Assembly: GCA_950022655.1 (NCBI GenBank)
Contig: OX465579.1
Location: 140,811,118 to 140,875,117 of the forward strand
Length of the DNA: 64,000 nt
Direction: 5' to 3'
Source: Alentia gelatinosa
Lineage: Eukaryota; Annelida; Polychaeta; Phyllodocida; Polynoidae
Below, one piece after another: positions 1 through 13,768 of this stretch; the stretch's first letter is position 1, and every line of letters begins with the position of its first letter. Made by a program: the position numbers and the translations under genes. The notes under the pieces were generated by a model, which saw only the letters and a list, made by a program, of their open reading frames with translations, was not told where the DNA came from and made no database searches.

Positions 1-3000
1 TAACCGACTGAACATATTTATAATGTTGTTATCTTACCACAAGGAAGCTATGGTCAAGAATGAACTAAAACTGGGGAATCCTTTGAGTTTCTTAATCAGC
101 TCTGCTCTAGCTACCTCGTGTCTACAGTAGCACCAGTATTGTCTATCCCAGGCAGTGCTGAAAATTTAGTGTAAATAATGATGTCTAGACAAGTTTTCTA
201 GAAAAAAAAGACAAGCCTCGCAGGTTATCTGCCTAGACATAGACCCCTTCCCCTCTCGCCATCTGTGGGTCAACCAGGGTACAACTCCACTGCCGCCTGT
301 TAGGGCGTATTCCAGAGCCAATCAAAGCGATTTCAAAATGGCCGTCCGTTTGTGAGTGCCCTGAAGAGTCTCCTTGACTCGCGAGTCAGCAAATCAGTTG
401 ACTTTTTATCATCTATACCTCAGACACTGATAACGTATTACAGAGACCATTGGACCAGAACTTTTCCTGTTTAAGGCTCAAGACAAAACTTTTTTTCAAC
501 CCAGCCTTCTTTCCTAGTTGTCTACAAAACTTATACTATACACCTCAAATTATAAACCTTTTCTACATTCATACCTAGAATACTAGTTGTTTGGACTGAA
601 TATTATACAATCACATAGTTTCTACAAGTGTAACCCTCCCTATGGTAAGGTCATCCCATCGCACTATGTGGTATACTTCGTTCTCGACGTTTTAGTCATT
701 TTATAGATAGAAGATCCGCATTGATTGGCCTCGGAATTCGGTTAACGTATTAACCACGTAGTCATGTTCATGGAGAGTTATATTTAACCGTTTATTGTAT
801 TTCAATGGGAAAGTATGTCTAAGTGTTTATTAGACCTAGTCCTTTATCTATGGCACTTCTCACACGGAGTACTGGGGGACTTGAGCGTGCAGTGAAGCAG
901 GACGGCTACTTTGGCACTTCCTTCGTGGTTGATATCAACTTGATGCGATTGAAGGACGTCTGGTATAAAGAAACTGCCTCTCTTCACTGTCTCTTTAGAA
1001 ACCTCAGTATGATGTCCCTAAGTAAGTTGTCCATGATGATATCGGACTAAATGTGCACACTGATACGCAAAATCAAGTTGGGCAAACTATAATAAATGTC
1101 CCGTTTTATACAGAGGGTGAATGGACGAGAGCGAGAAAGCTAGAAAATGTAACCTGTTTGGCCAAGTGTATTCGTGCTCTGTACAATCGTTTCAGTGGCT
1201 TCTTCCCAAGGGTAAATCATTTCAAAGTTTGAAGTAAGAGAAAAATGCGAGGAGAGAATGGAGCTTAAAGGGAGAATCGCATTAGGACGGTATCGACTAG
1301 TAAACGTGGTTGTTATGTTTTTGCCTTTGTGGTGGTGATAAAGAGCAGCAAGTGTAAGTAGTTCATTTGTGACAATGTGAAGTGCATTGAGGATATGGGC
1401 ACCTTGAAAACATTTTGCCATCTTATATTCATAGTTCATATATGACGGAGTATGTGTGGTTTTGTTAACTGATGGTTGTAATATAATTATCTGCTTTATG
1501 ATAAATCGCATTCTTTGCTTCTGCTGGTGCTGTTGCGTGCTTTGTACGTATGTGGCACTTGTAAGTTTGTAACCTTAGCTTTGAGCTTTACTCCTCTGCT
1601 GCGAAGAATAGATACCTTATCAGGCGACGAACAGATTCGGAGCGTGCTGAGTGGTTGAAACTGCATCAAGTGTATTGTAATAATTAGAACACTTAATGAA
1701 GTGAATCTACCTCGTCAATTGTTAATTGGTCTAGAGAGAAGAAATCTTTTACTGTGATCATCGTTGGGAGACTTTGTTAAGTAACATAACCTGCTTTAAT
1801 GGTATTCACTTGTGGTTAGCTCGTGTGTCCAATATCCGAAAGCATATACCAAAAGAATTAATGCTATTTCCTTGTCCTTCGGGGAACCGGATGATTGACA
1901 TTTTTGTTAAGAGAATATACTGCTTCTACGTGCTCTGCATCGGAGAAATTAAGAAGGACTGGATCTCATCTAAGAAACCGAACGAGAAAAGGATATGACA
2001 CATGACTAAGAACAAACCACGCCTTCCCTTTTATATTTTTTATGGCGAAACAAATGATCTTCAGAGTCACCACGATATCACGTGAACGCTATTTTAAATT
2101 TAGCCACCGGCTTTTGCTGACACTTTCGTTAATGATTCGTTAAATTGTTTAGGATCAATACCCTACTTCAATGTAGTCGTTAAAGAGTATTTAACATACA
2201 CCAAATTCTATCTTTTCCTCATGTTCTGTGAATTATCTTGAAGCGGTTAATGATTCGTACGGAAAATGTATGGTGTTTTAATTCTATTTACATGAATTTA
2301 CCGCCACACGCTGAAATGCGTTGTACTTACACGGTTGGTAAATCTATGTACTATTGCTGCTTATCTTTACCTCAAGTAACCCTCGACACTGTTTTGTTTA
2401 ATTCTGAGACAAGGTCATACCTCAAACGACTATAGTTAAACGTTTTCTTCCCTGGCCATGCCCATTGTTAGCACGAATTGTTATACTCTTGTTTAAAATA
2501 CTTTGATGTATACCTCAGATAACCCTCAAATAATACCTGAACTCATTGTACTTCCCCTCTCCCAAAGCCATTTATGTAGAAATAGAGGTGATGGGGCTAT
2601 GACTGCTCAGCCTTTTCGTCTTTGTATCAACAAACCTCAGAAGTCCATTTTCTTATTGACATATATCATAACAATTCAGACGTATGATATCATGTACATG
2701 TATTTGATAACTCGTATAGGTAACCTTGGCCTGTATGAAGTGTCTCATTGGGCTAAAGGAAACAGATGCGGCCCGGACACGTAAGTTATCACAGACGAAA
2801 TTCCCCAATTGTAGATACAGGTGTTTACATCATCATAATTGGGGGATTATTGAAATAGAAAAAAACCAGTGTGCTTATTAAAACATATTTTGTTTATAGT
2901 ACTTGACTCCTGGATTGTGTGATATTGCTGTTAGGAATTATAGCATAATAATTTTCTGATGACCTCGACGTTTTCTGTCACTTGCTGTTGTATCCATACC

Positions 3001-5700
3001 TGAGGAGTGAAATGCTCTTGGTGTTACATTGTGAAAATGGCAGATTTCTATTGCTCAGTCTTCTTACAAGGGTATATATAGAAATGTTGAGTGGTAGATT
3101 AGAATCATTACTGTTTGCTTAATCTAGACAATTGACGTTATCATTGTTACTGGCATCAGCCTATAGGAAAGTGTGACACTCGAGTTGTTGATCAGTTGGT
3201 TTATGAGCTCTTGATGTATTATCTATCAGTTTACTCACACAGGAGAAATTTAAATTGCCATAAGTTGTTAACAGAATTGTGACCACGCCTATTTGACCTG
3301 GTGCTACGTGTTTGCACCAACACATGACACTAAGGATTATGGTATACTGTAAACCACATTCCAACACATTTGAATGGGAAACCTTTGATTTGCCCTTGCA
3401 CTGTGCTTTGCCTTTTGAATCCCATATGTTACTTGGAACTGCCCTGCAATTTAGACATTTATCACAGGTTGTTCAAACATGGCTAGTTTGATTTCTGAAG
3501 GTGAATATTGTACATCTGCCTGGCACTTGTGTAGGCCAACAGAATGACGTACTGGGGAAACAATCTCTTTGTTTAAGCATGCATTGTATTACACGCTGAT
3601 ACTAAGACTGTAGAATGTCAGTTAATACACGCATATGTGCATTATATTCTTCTAATAAGCTCAAGTGTTTGTTATTTATGCCTCTCAGTTCTGACAAAGA
3701 ATGTCAATATTCGATAAAGCTGAATCTATAATAGCAGTTATTGGTTTAATGTTCCATCGTTCGATTTCTCATAAGGTTCTATACTTTCTTATATATTAAT
3801 AATTCATCGCTGGTATGAAGTATGGATTCTGCCAATCTACCCATAAACCACTCCTATATTCAGAGGACAGTGGGTTACCAGTTTTCTTTAGGTTATTTGC
3901 AAGATGACCCTTCATAGTAACAATACATGTGTACATTATTCTAAATTTGATAAACCTGCGATCGTCCCGGTTCATTTATAGTACGTTGAAGGGCATGAAT
4001 AAAAACAAAATAACTTAAAACAGTAGGCAGCATGCTGGAGTATTCCTAGTATGATAGTCAGCGATGGCAGGTTCCATTTTCCACGGTAACCCGCTTTGCA
4101 ATAAATGAAATTCAGTCTCCTTGGGTGAATTCAAAAATAATATTTATTAAGCACCATTCATGCCAGTAAAACAATACTGTGACCAATACTGATATGTTTT
4201 CCATATATGCCCAGTCTCTCAGAGTAAAATAATTCAAATTGAAAAATATTTCCTTCTTTTTTAACCCTAACAGACATCTCTGAATAGTGCAATATTGGTA
4301 TAGCTAACACCAGACTTGCATATATTCATATAAATCGTCCGTTATGAGACCTCTCACAAGCAACAGACACTGCAGTCCGTCGTCATGAATATATGTACAT
4401 ATACTATCATATCACCTGACCAGAGACGTTTAACAATCATATACCCCTATTACAGCACGACCAATACTGGATATTATGAGCATAGTTTTCATAATGTAAC
4501 ACATTTTATTATATCAAGAAAGACACGGTATATTACAAATGATAAAAAGGTACGTGACTATGGAGGCGAGTCCACCTGGGCTGACTACTCTTCTTTTGAC
4601 ACGTCCCTTACAGCCCCTTCTCGACTTCCTTCCGAAATATCACAGATCATCCACCCCTAGTAGATGAATCTGTACCATAGGGTTTCTCTGTCTGTGACTG
4701 GATCCCACCACTCTCTTCCCACGCCGTCTGTCCTCTCTACTCGTTCTATAAGGTCCCTTTAGATATACCATTGCTTTAGATTTGGTGCCGTGACCAGTCG
4801 TCCACGCGACCGCTCTCGCACAACGCTGCACACACATGTACGGGTGTGTAGAGGCGGTGACTGGTCGATGTACTGGCCAAAGCATGATGCACTACGTGCA
4901 GGGCTATTTCCCGAGAGGCAGCACAATCAGCTCTGGACACGGTGGTGAGTAGCCTGACCTCAGTCACTGTCCCATTCCTTCACCCAACTATCCTTCCCTC
5001 TCCCCTTCCCCCTTCCTCTCCACTCACATTTACCTGAAAACAGATTTATGCCTTTGACCTGTCAGAGGAAGCTTGCAATCTATAAAAAATTATATCCTGA
5101 TTTAGGACATTAATTTAATTGACTTTCACAATCAAAGTCTTGAGCAAGTCTAGAGGGTCAGCTGAGGACAGCCGGTTGCGTTCGCGCAGCTCCGCATTGA
5201 CCTGTCTAGAGACACAAACCAGGAGGCGTCGATGTTGCTTTCACAAACTGCCTCCTCTTTCTGGTAACATGTGCATGCTTAATGCATGAATCAAAATTGT
5301 ATTTGCAGCCAATGAACGGAGACAATAGTTATATCATATATATGACCAGTTCTCACGAAATGAGAGGAACCCCATTTTTTCAGTTTCACCATGTTATAAC
5401 TCTTTCAATTTTGAAATTAGTCACTAATTTCATTTTTCATCTTATAGATCCCACTGAGAGCTAGAACGCCGTATATAGTTTTACCTAGGTATATGTATAC
5501 AAAAAGACGATAAAAATGAAAAACCACCCATTTTCACTGTTTTATTATTGCCAAAAACATGTACACACAAAAAAAGAAATATATACCACATTCACCCCTC
5601 CAAAATTGATATAAATCGCTTATAGTGTATGTTATGGGGAATTTAAAAAAAAAATCATAAGCCAAGAACTATGGACTCCAGAAATGCCAATATCCTGTAA
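1..5700. other. Gene-free stretch
   Basis: I see no supportable gene here. The open frames are short (under 125 codons), lack recognisable domains, and none joins to another by splice sites with agreeing phase. The sequence is AT-rich with no long tandem repeat. It could be intergenic DNA or a long intron of a gene that lies outside the window. Confidence 0.5.
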
Positions 5701-7370
5701 AGTCTGTATGGCTAAAATGTGCTCATCTTTACGTTGCCGCCTTTAGCAATGTCGGAAGCAAAGAAAAAAATTATTGATACTAAAAGAAAACCTTTAGAAA
5801 ATTAGAAAATATAGTCACCTTCAATGTCAATTTTTTTCTAAATGTTATGTACATTTTTTCGAGTAAAAATGATGTGAAAACTGTGGCGACGTAAAGATGA
5901 GATTTAGTGTCTCTTTACGTCGCCAGCTTTTATATGTCTCTGGCAACAAGGAAATGATTTAAAATTCAATAGAACCACAATCTTTGTTTCACCCTCACTG
6001 ATAATTACACCCTCATCACTTGAATTGGAAAGGAGATATTAGCCTTTAAAATGGTGACATAAAGATGAGCACTCATCTTTACGTCGTCCATTTATATATG
6101 TCTCTTGGAACAAAGATTTGAATTCAAATTTAATTGTTTCAGACTCAAACTCACCTTCAACCTATGTCTCACCCTCACTGATAGTCCTACCCTGCTCATA
6201 CTAATTAAACATGAGCTATGAACCTTAAAAAGCAGCGACGTAAAGATAGTTATAGATCTTTACGTTGTCCATTTATATTTGTCTCTGGGAACAAAGATTT
6301 AAATTGAATTTTTATTTTTTAAGTCTCAAACCCAATGTCAACCTATGTCTCACCCTTACTGATAGTTACATACTGGTCTCATTATTCAAATATGAGATAT
6401 TAGACTTTAAAAACAGTGACATGAAGTCGCCAAATTATATATGTCTCTGGAAACTAAAATTCAAATTTAAATTTGAATGTTTCAACCTCAAACCACCATC
6501 AACCTGTGTCTCACCCTCACTGAGAGTCCAACCCTTGTCTCATAAAAATTACCACCCCTGACCAACGCCCATGGGTATCTCATGATTTGAATCTAATATA
6601 TTAGGCTTAAAAAACGGCGATGTAAAGATGAACAATTTGTCTTTGCGTCGCCCATTTATTTTTCATGTTTTTAAATCATTTGATGAGGGTGGAACTATCA
6701 GTGAGTGTGAGACACAGGTTGAGGGTGAAACTATGAATTTCCAACTTATTTATTTGCTGCCAGAGTCATACATAGGTGGGCGATGTAAAGATGAATAGGG
6801 CGACGTAAAGATGAATAATTATCTTTACGTCGCCATCTTAAAGTCCAGTATCTCATTTTTAAATCATGTGACCAGGGTGGGACTATCAGTGAGGGTGAGA
6901 CACAGGTCGAGGGTGAGTTTGAAACTAAGACAATCAAATTTCAATTTAAATCTTTGTTGCTAGAGACATATAAAAATAGGCTACGTAAAGATTATTTTTG
7001 CATCTTTACGTCGCCCATTTTGTAATGAAAATTGAAGAAATATTATGTCCAGTTGATATCATTGAAAGATATGATATAGAAAGGGATGATATCCGACAAT
7101 GCCATACAGCAGTTTTTTTATAAGATCTCTGTATTTTCCTGAACATGATAATAGTTGACAGAAACCCTTATGATAAATATGCTAAATTAGCTACTTAGCC
7201 CACGTATACATTCTCCATTTTCTCAGCTAAAAATCAAAGAATTAGAAAAATTCTTTTTGCCTCATACGGGAAAGCACTTATATTTGAAATATAAGTTATG
7301 TTGAGCATAATATAAATTGATATGAATATCATTTCACCTATTCTAAATGATATGGCGACGTAAAGATAAA
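5700..7370. repeat. Array of ~180 bp units with palindromic hairpins
   Basis: A palindrome of the form GGCGACGTAAAGATGA, short centre, TCATCTTTACGTCGCC recurs at about 5885-5924, 6053-6089, 6233-6270, 6415-6431 (decayed), 6616-6652, 6799-6834 and 6979-7014, with a last half-copy at 7354-7367. Start-to-start steps are 168, 180, 182, 201, 183, 180 and 375 (about twice 187) bases. The spacers are related to each other: they carry 'tatgtctctgg', 'aaattcaaat' and 'caccctcactgatag' in the plus direction up to about 6600. From about 6660 to 6975 they carry the reverse complements. The array is therefore a head-to-tail series that inverts in the middle. It is non-coding. It could be a foldback transposon or a satellite seeded by one. 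Confidence 0.85.
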
Positions 7371-8962
7371 ATTAAGGGGTGTTAAAATTCAAATGATTCT
7401 CATGAGATAACCAAATGAGATATCTTGTAGCAAATTCTTCCGGATATGGACAAATATGTACAGTTTAAGATAATGTATATATATGTATATCACTGGTGGC
7501 TGATATATTTTCAACCGTGGCTGATATTTTAACCATGCCCAGAGTCAAGAAATGTGGAAGGTAAAAGAATTCAATGCATGTCGCTGTTTTCTAGACAATT
7601 ATATTTGTAATAGGTGCAGCATAAGCGGAAGTTCTAGCGGTATAGATAGAATAACTATGGTGAGGAAGTAATCTGTTATTTTGATGCAAATGAGTGTGCA
7701 ATGTCAGTTTTAGAAGCAGTGGTACGGATGTAGGCAATACTTGTCTCCAGGTATTGCCTTTACATGGATTGAATAAAGATTTTGATTCCTCCTGCAACTA
7801 ACAGCGACAATTACAAATCGTCACTGTAAAAAGGTAATAGATGTTATCATAGGGGAAAAATGCTCAGAAGAACCCCAATAACTGATCATCTGGGTATACC
7901 ATCCACAACTTGGACCGCTTTCCATTTCGCATCTTTCACGCAACAAGATCATCCCACTTTTCGGACATAAATTTTCAAGATTACTATTAATTCTGCATTT
8001 AAGCGGACTATTTGGGGTATCCAAATCATGTAGTCATACGGTGGTAGGTATTGTTTGTTTATTCTAAAACATTTGAAAGGCACGATAGCAAAAGTTTCGC
8101 TGAGCATGAAGACAATCTTCAATACATTATAGTGTGTCTCTCTTTTATGACTGTATATAAGCACATGCTTTAGGAATTCAATATGCTTCTTAAGTAATTT
8201 TCCGACCAGTCAATTTCGGTCTTATACTGTTACTCTATGTTTCATATACATCCACCTGAGTACTACCGGTAATACGAATATTATAACAGTGCTATCTTCG
8301 TTTTGGTATGACTCATGCCCGTAGGTGTTTTTGTACCAGTAACCTCAAGTAGCGCACGCGTTACCAACGTCGACGAGGAGGAAACATCCCGGTTATACCG
8401 ATTCAGCTGGGACTTTCCCTTCGTCTTCAACCGTCGCTACGTCACCCTGACAACTTTCCGCTTTCTATCACCCACACTCCCACTGGTCAGTAGTCCGTAG
8501 CTGGATATAAGCCTATAAAACCGGGCTGATTTAGCTGTTGGATAGTCTATTCTTGAAACCATAGATGGTGATGCGATACATGTGATATATATGTATACAT
8601 GTACAGGTATATAAATATATACACACATATAAAAAATTAATTATATGTATTGAAATTGTAACTAAGTAGGATAAAAAAACAAACTATATATATATATATA
8701 TATATATAAATTAAGAAATAATAAATAGAATAAAAAAAGGAAATAAAACAATAATTTGAAAAAGTAGGTAAAATAAAAACAAATGGGAATGAGTCATTTG
8801 GAAATTTATATGGAGGAATTTTAAATTTTAATCTGTATATTTGATTCAATTTACTTCATTTGATTTAGTTTATCTTTATTTTAGGGGGAGAATTTTCAGC
8901 TGAATTTAATTGAATTCATTTGATCTAGTATAATTTATTTGATTTAGTTACCCATTGTTACT
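7371..8962. other. Non-coding AT-rich stretch
   Basis: No gene is supportable. It contains a (TA)n microsatellite at about 8685-8708 and becomes very AT-rich from 8570 on, next to the 3' end of the Penelope-like element. Confidence 0.5.
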
Positions 8963-10674
8963 TTATTTTAACTGACTAGATACCAAAATATCCTTGAGAT
9001 TTTCATTCCTTTTGTATGCAACAACCAAATCATTGCGGAAATGTTTTGGAAATGTGTCTTGCAATGTTTGGTATTTTTGTCTAACCAATGAACTGATTTT
9101 GATGGCAGTAGCACTATATGGGATAGAGAATACCACAGTTTGTTTTGGGGATAATTTAATGTTCATGCCCTTAGGCTGCATTGTTTCCAGTAGCTGCATC
9201 CACTTATATTCAATATCTCTCCTTTTTATCTTGTTTTTCTCTGCTGAGCCTTGGTCAATAATTTGATGCATTGGATAGATTACCATGTCCTGTTCTACAG
9301 TATGATCAAAGTCATTGAAATGTTCTGCCACTGGTTTGTTTAGATTATGCCGAATGTCTGAGAGGTGGCCAGTGAGTCTTTCCCTAAGAGTTTTTGAAGT
9401 TTCCCCTACATAGTATTCTTGACATCTTTTGCACTCAATGATGTATATTAGATTTCTAGACTTACAGGTCAATTTCAAGTCACACTCAAGGGTAAGGGAT
9501 GGAATTTCAGAGGTTTCTTTAATCCACAAACAGCATTCACAACAGCGCTGTCCACATTTCAATGCTGCTCCCATGGACCATTCATTCCCGGTTGCATTTT
9601 CTAATTCTCTAACTGTCTTTGCTTTAATTGTCCTCAGAAATCTAGCTGAGTAATTTCTTTCTTTTCTAAGTTTTTGGAATAGTAGGCTGCATGCATCATT
9701 AAAATCCGAAATGTTATTACAAATTTTGTAGAATCTGATTATCTGTGATTTCAGAATTCCCTTGAAAGTGTGAGAAGGATGGAATGATTTTTTGTGGAGG
9801 AGTTCATGGATGTCAGTTGGTTTGAAATAAACTTTAGTATCTAAGATTTTTCCATTTTGGTATCTTTGTCCCTTAAAAACTGTAACATCCAAAAAATCTA
9901 TTGTTTCCCTATCTATTGTGGTTTTTAGCTTGATAGAACTGTGATGGTTATTCAGTAACTCAAAAAATTCTTGGAATTCTGATTCTGAGTGAGGCCAAAT
10001 TAGAAAGATATTATCGAAGAATCTCCAATAAACTAATGTTAGCTTTTTAGCTTTTTTCATTACTTCCTGCTCTAGTTGTGCCATGTATATATTTGCATAA
10101 TTAGGAGCAAATTTCTTCCCCATAGCTGTTCCTGAAATTTGTAGATACCATTGATTGTTGAAATTAAAGTCATTTCTTTTTAAGCTCAATTCTAAAAGTT
10201 CCAAAATTTAGTTGTTAGTTTCAAAAATATCTTTTACTGCTTTTAGTCCATTTTCAGTTTGAATATTGGTGTACAAGGATTCCACATCCATTGTGATTAG
10301 GAGAGCATTATCTGAGACGTCAACTTTCTCCAGTTTCTCTAAAATGTCCCTTGTGGCCCTTAAATAAGATGGGTGAATTGTAGCTAGGGGTTTAAAAAAA
10401 ATGGTCGATATATTCTGAAACTCTGTATGATTCACTGTTACAGTCTGAAACAATGGGTCGCCCTGGGGGCATTCTATTGGGAATTGTCCATTTATCTGGA
10501 TCTTTGTGTACTTTTGGTAATAAATAGAACTGTCTTGGTCTTGGTGAAAATGGTGGTTTCATATATGCCACCTGTTTTTCATTGAGAAATCTATTCTTTC
10601 CTATCTGTGTAATTATTCTATCAATTTCTTTGGCAGTTTCGCCACTATGCACGAGTTCATTTCTTTGTCTCTAT
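8963..10674 (-). pseudogene. Penelope-like retroelement, RT plus GIY-YIG, broken
   Basis: The minus strand encodes the body of a Penelope-like element polyprotein in three pieces: 10652-10392, 10453-10208 and 10204-8963. The reverse transcriptase shows PPGRPIVSD, then MDVESLYTNI (motif A). The motif C site reads FFDNIFLIW, where a functional enzyme has Y-x-D-D, so the second catalytic aspartate is asparagine. The C-terminal part is a GIY-YIG endonuclease recognisable by IYIIEC, YYVGETSKTLRERLTGH and a Cys-rich stretch before it. Breaks: a frame change near an A8 run at 10394-10401, one in-frame TAA at 10208-10210, and an upstream stop near 10674 where the N-terminal part should continue. It is a 5'-truncated dead copy. 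Penelope-like elements copy RNA into DNA at target sites nicked by the GIY-YIG domain. Confidence 0.9.
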
Positions 10675-11217
10675 TATAAATATTAAGGCTGATATACTAA
10701 TCTATATGCTGCAGGCAATTAATAATGTCATACCCAACGTATGTGACAAAACCGTCAGTGCGGACCTAAGAAAATTTCATGTCGCCATCTGGTGTCATAT
10801 AGAACTATAAAATCGGGACTATAAAGTCATTGACTTTCATACTTTGCCACCAGGTACAGGGTGCCTGTTATTCCTGAACGATAAAATTTCTGTAAGTAAT
10901 TAATGAAATGCGGTTGTAATGTCTAGTGTGCAATATGAATTTATATTAATATGAACTAAGGAAGAAATACATATGTAATGAAAGGACAATTTTTTAAAAC
11001 AAAATTTGAATCAAACAGTATGCAGTCATGCAATTAGGCAAATTCATCTATTAACTGGGTGACATTTATTAATTCCTGCAGCAGAGATTTAATTAATGAT
11101 GCAAAATTGTTTATTTATAATAAGCAATTGTGGTGAAGCGTTAATGATTGGCTATTGTCTTTGTTTTTTTTTGTTAATCGCAATCGATACGCCTAATGTG
11201 GTCTTGGATTTTTATAA
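10675..11217. other. Non-coding stretch
   Basis: AT-rich sequence between the Penelope-like copy and the candidate MADF gene. I see no gene, RNA or repeat structure in it. Confidence 0.5.
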
Positions 11218-11738
11218 TTAATTTAAGTTTAACTTTATGTACATATCCATGTAATTACTTCCATGAGGAATAGCATATATAATCATATCTGTATTAGTCG
11301 GAGTTGAAAAATTGCCGTTCATGAAAAATGTTTTTGATATTTCTATGTTTGTTGAAACTTTAAATCTGGACATATTATGAAGAGTGCCGGCAAAGTAACA
11401 TGTGAAATGGTAATGAAAGACCCAATACTCACTGCTGTAACCGAACATGACGACTTGTAGTTGGACATGGAAGCAGTTGCTTTTATGTGTCAATCTAGGA
11501 AAGAGCATAGTCGCCTGATTTCCCTCTGTCTGTATGTTGAGCATGCAGGTGATCCTCCAGATGGCACGCTTATTGCTTGTATCTTTGAATAGGTTGTCCT
11601 CAGGCTGCTCATGCATGTCTTCACTCTCTCCACTGTAAAACAAAGTAAAATTTTCATTTGTTTCGTCAATATAGTCTTGTTCTGTTAACAAACTGTCTGA
11701 AATTTCTTCAGATTGTACTTTTTTTAAAATAGCCAAAT
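11218..11738 (-). CDS. Candidate second exon of the MADF gene
   Basis: A minus-strand open frame of about 170 codons runs from an AAACAG acceptor just above 11738 to a stop at 11218. The acceptor gives phase 1, which matches the phase-1 donor of the MADF exon at 12573. The encoded stretch is acidic at first (for example DETNENF and SGESEDMHEQPEDN) and then mixed hydrophobic, with no domain I recognise. It may end earlier at another splice donor. The phase agreement is the only link to the upstream exon, so this is a weak call. Confidence 0.3.
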
Positions 11739-12572
11739 CTGTTTGATATAATTTACCAGCACATAGTACTGAAACCCAGATAAGAACATTGAAATGTTCT
11801 AATTATAACCATTGTTATCGCCGACAGGATTAACAGAGTGAGTTCTGCACCAACAACCCACGAACAGTTGCCGCCACCCCGGTCGGCCATGTTTGTTCTA
11901 GATTGGGAAGGCCTTCAGAACCAACAGTCATATCTCTAAAACTATTATTTCGTGTTCTTTGCTTATTGACGGTGGTTAACAATACGTTGAGAAAGTGTAG
12001 GCCAATACATTTTACCATTAACCTAATATACACTTTGGTTTTTACTTTGCAATTATTTCCCGCATCTTTCGTATTTTCAAACCTGAATGTCCATCTGTTG
12101 TATAAATATTTTAAGGCTCAACAATGCATTTAGCTGAAAGAAAATTCAACAGTGATATATGCATGCATTATCAGAGGCCTAAACATCTATATAGAAGCAC
12201 CGCCACTCCATATGTGCAATATGTTTCAAATGAATTTAAGTTGATTGTAAAATCTGTTCCCAGCTTGCGGCTTCAAACAATTTTGTCGGCCATGTTGGTC
12301 TAAGAAAAAGACACGTTTCTTAACCAATACAAATTGATGTATTTAAATAACGATTTTATCTGGACATAATTTGTACAGAATACTATTATCAAGCCAGAGA
12401 TAACCAACACATTCTCTTAGGTTAGATAAGATTTTGGAGAATATTAATAATTAAAAGGTGGTTCATTTTATAACAGATTATTTCCACAGAAAAAAAAGAG
12501 TTCAGAGTTAATGTAGGACATGGTGCAATACAGAAAATATAGATATTTAATGAAATTTTTTCTTATAATTAC

Positions 12573-13140
12573 CTGACAGTCCAAGCGCATAAGCTATTGC
12601 TTTCATAGAGCATTGACGGACTTTAACATCATGATGCCTGGGGTGCGTCATGTCGTACAGGTTGGGATGTCCTTTCCACAAGCTGCACAACTCAGCCTCG
12701 AGTTGTCGGTCATCATCATCCACTTCCCTTTCCTGTGGCGATTTAGATTGCTCCGTTTCAATTACCGATGTAGTTGCCACACTTTTTTTGGGCGATTTCG
12801 ATTTCCCCTCGGTTGCCTCCCTTGAGGTTGATTCTTTTGGTTCTGTACTAGTTAAAGGTGTTAACTCCTCTGTGGCTTGAACATTGATGTCTTCCAAATC
12901 GTCTAGGCTATCTTCATCTTCATCAGCGGGAAAAGGGTTTAAGGGTTTAGCTGTCTGAACTTCTGAGAGCTTGACATCTCGGACGACTGAAAGAGTCCCA
13001 TCTGCATCAGCGGATAACTCCAGGCACAGGATCAAACCTGGTTTATTTGCAATTGTTCCAACCAAGGATGATGCACTGTCCTTTTCACTGGGACCAACTT
13101 TTTCTAGGCTTTCCAGGAGTGCGGAACGCATTGGCCACAT
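12573..13140 (-). CDS. MADF-domain-like protein, first coding exon
   Basis: The frame opens with ATG at 13140, encodes about 189 residues, and ends at a clean donor (CAG|GTAATT) whose first intron base is 12572, leaving phase 1. Residues about 70-145 are acidic and Ser/Thr/Lys-rich, with runs such as DEDEDSLDDLED and EREVDDDD. The C-terminal part, containing ELCSLWKGHPNLYDMTHP and later KAIAYALGLS, matches the start of a MADF domain: Leu-rich helix, H-P-x-L-Y/W-D, then a second helix. MADF proteins are Myb/SANT-like DNA-binding factors, common as host transcription regulators and also as accessory proteins of DNA transposons. The domain appears to continue into a downstream exon. Nothing here decides between host gene and transposon-derived gene. 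Confidence 0.6.
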
Positions 13141-13764
13141 GATGTTTGGGTATTAAGAGCGACCAGGTTAATGAGCGACGCGGCAAACGAGAGATAAGAA
13201 GTTAGGTGATAAGGCCACCAGATGGCCGAGTATGTGGGGCCACAGAAGATAATAATAATACCCCTTGTGGCTAAGCCTACCCATGTAACATGACATAAAT
13301 TGAGTAAAGTGATATATACCTGTTAAATGACAACTAGTTTATTATATTTTATTTAGATAATTATTTCGTAGTAGATAAGAGGTTTTAATAAAGTACTACA
13401 GGTATTGGGAAAGTTATACTAAATTAACATATAATGTGTTTGAAACAAAAGCAACATGTCATCATGGTGGAGGAACAGTGCAAAAAATTGTTATACAACT
13501 CAAATTATTTGAGAACTTTTATTACATTAAAACAAGTAGTGAAATGAAGTTTGTACAAAATTTACAAGATAGTGCATTCAGGGTAATTTAAGTGTTAGCG
13601 CAGGGGTACAGTGGGCCAAACTCCGCCGAGTCCCCCTACCGTTTGAAAGGGAAACTAGTGTATCAGGGTAGAAGACTCGAGCGACACCTGGGAGATTCTG
13701 CAGCATAATCTAACAAACCCAAATGGCAGGCAAGAGCTAAACAAAGAATGGCGACAGACGATGC
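13141..13764. other. Upstream region of the MADF exon
   Basis: No gene is visible. It precedes the minus-strand ATG at 13140 and could hold that gene's promoter. It ends at the TTAA target site of the next element. Confidence 0.4.
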
Positions 13765-13768
13765 TTAA

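Noticed and set aside
4640..4967. Arg-rich minus-strand frames
   Set aside because: Short, mutually overlapping, without domain or splice partner.
5700..7370. Possible CRISPR-like array
   Set aside because: Repeats are palindromic and ~180 bp apart, the spacers are related to each other and inverted midway, and the genome is eukaryotic.
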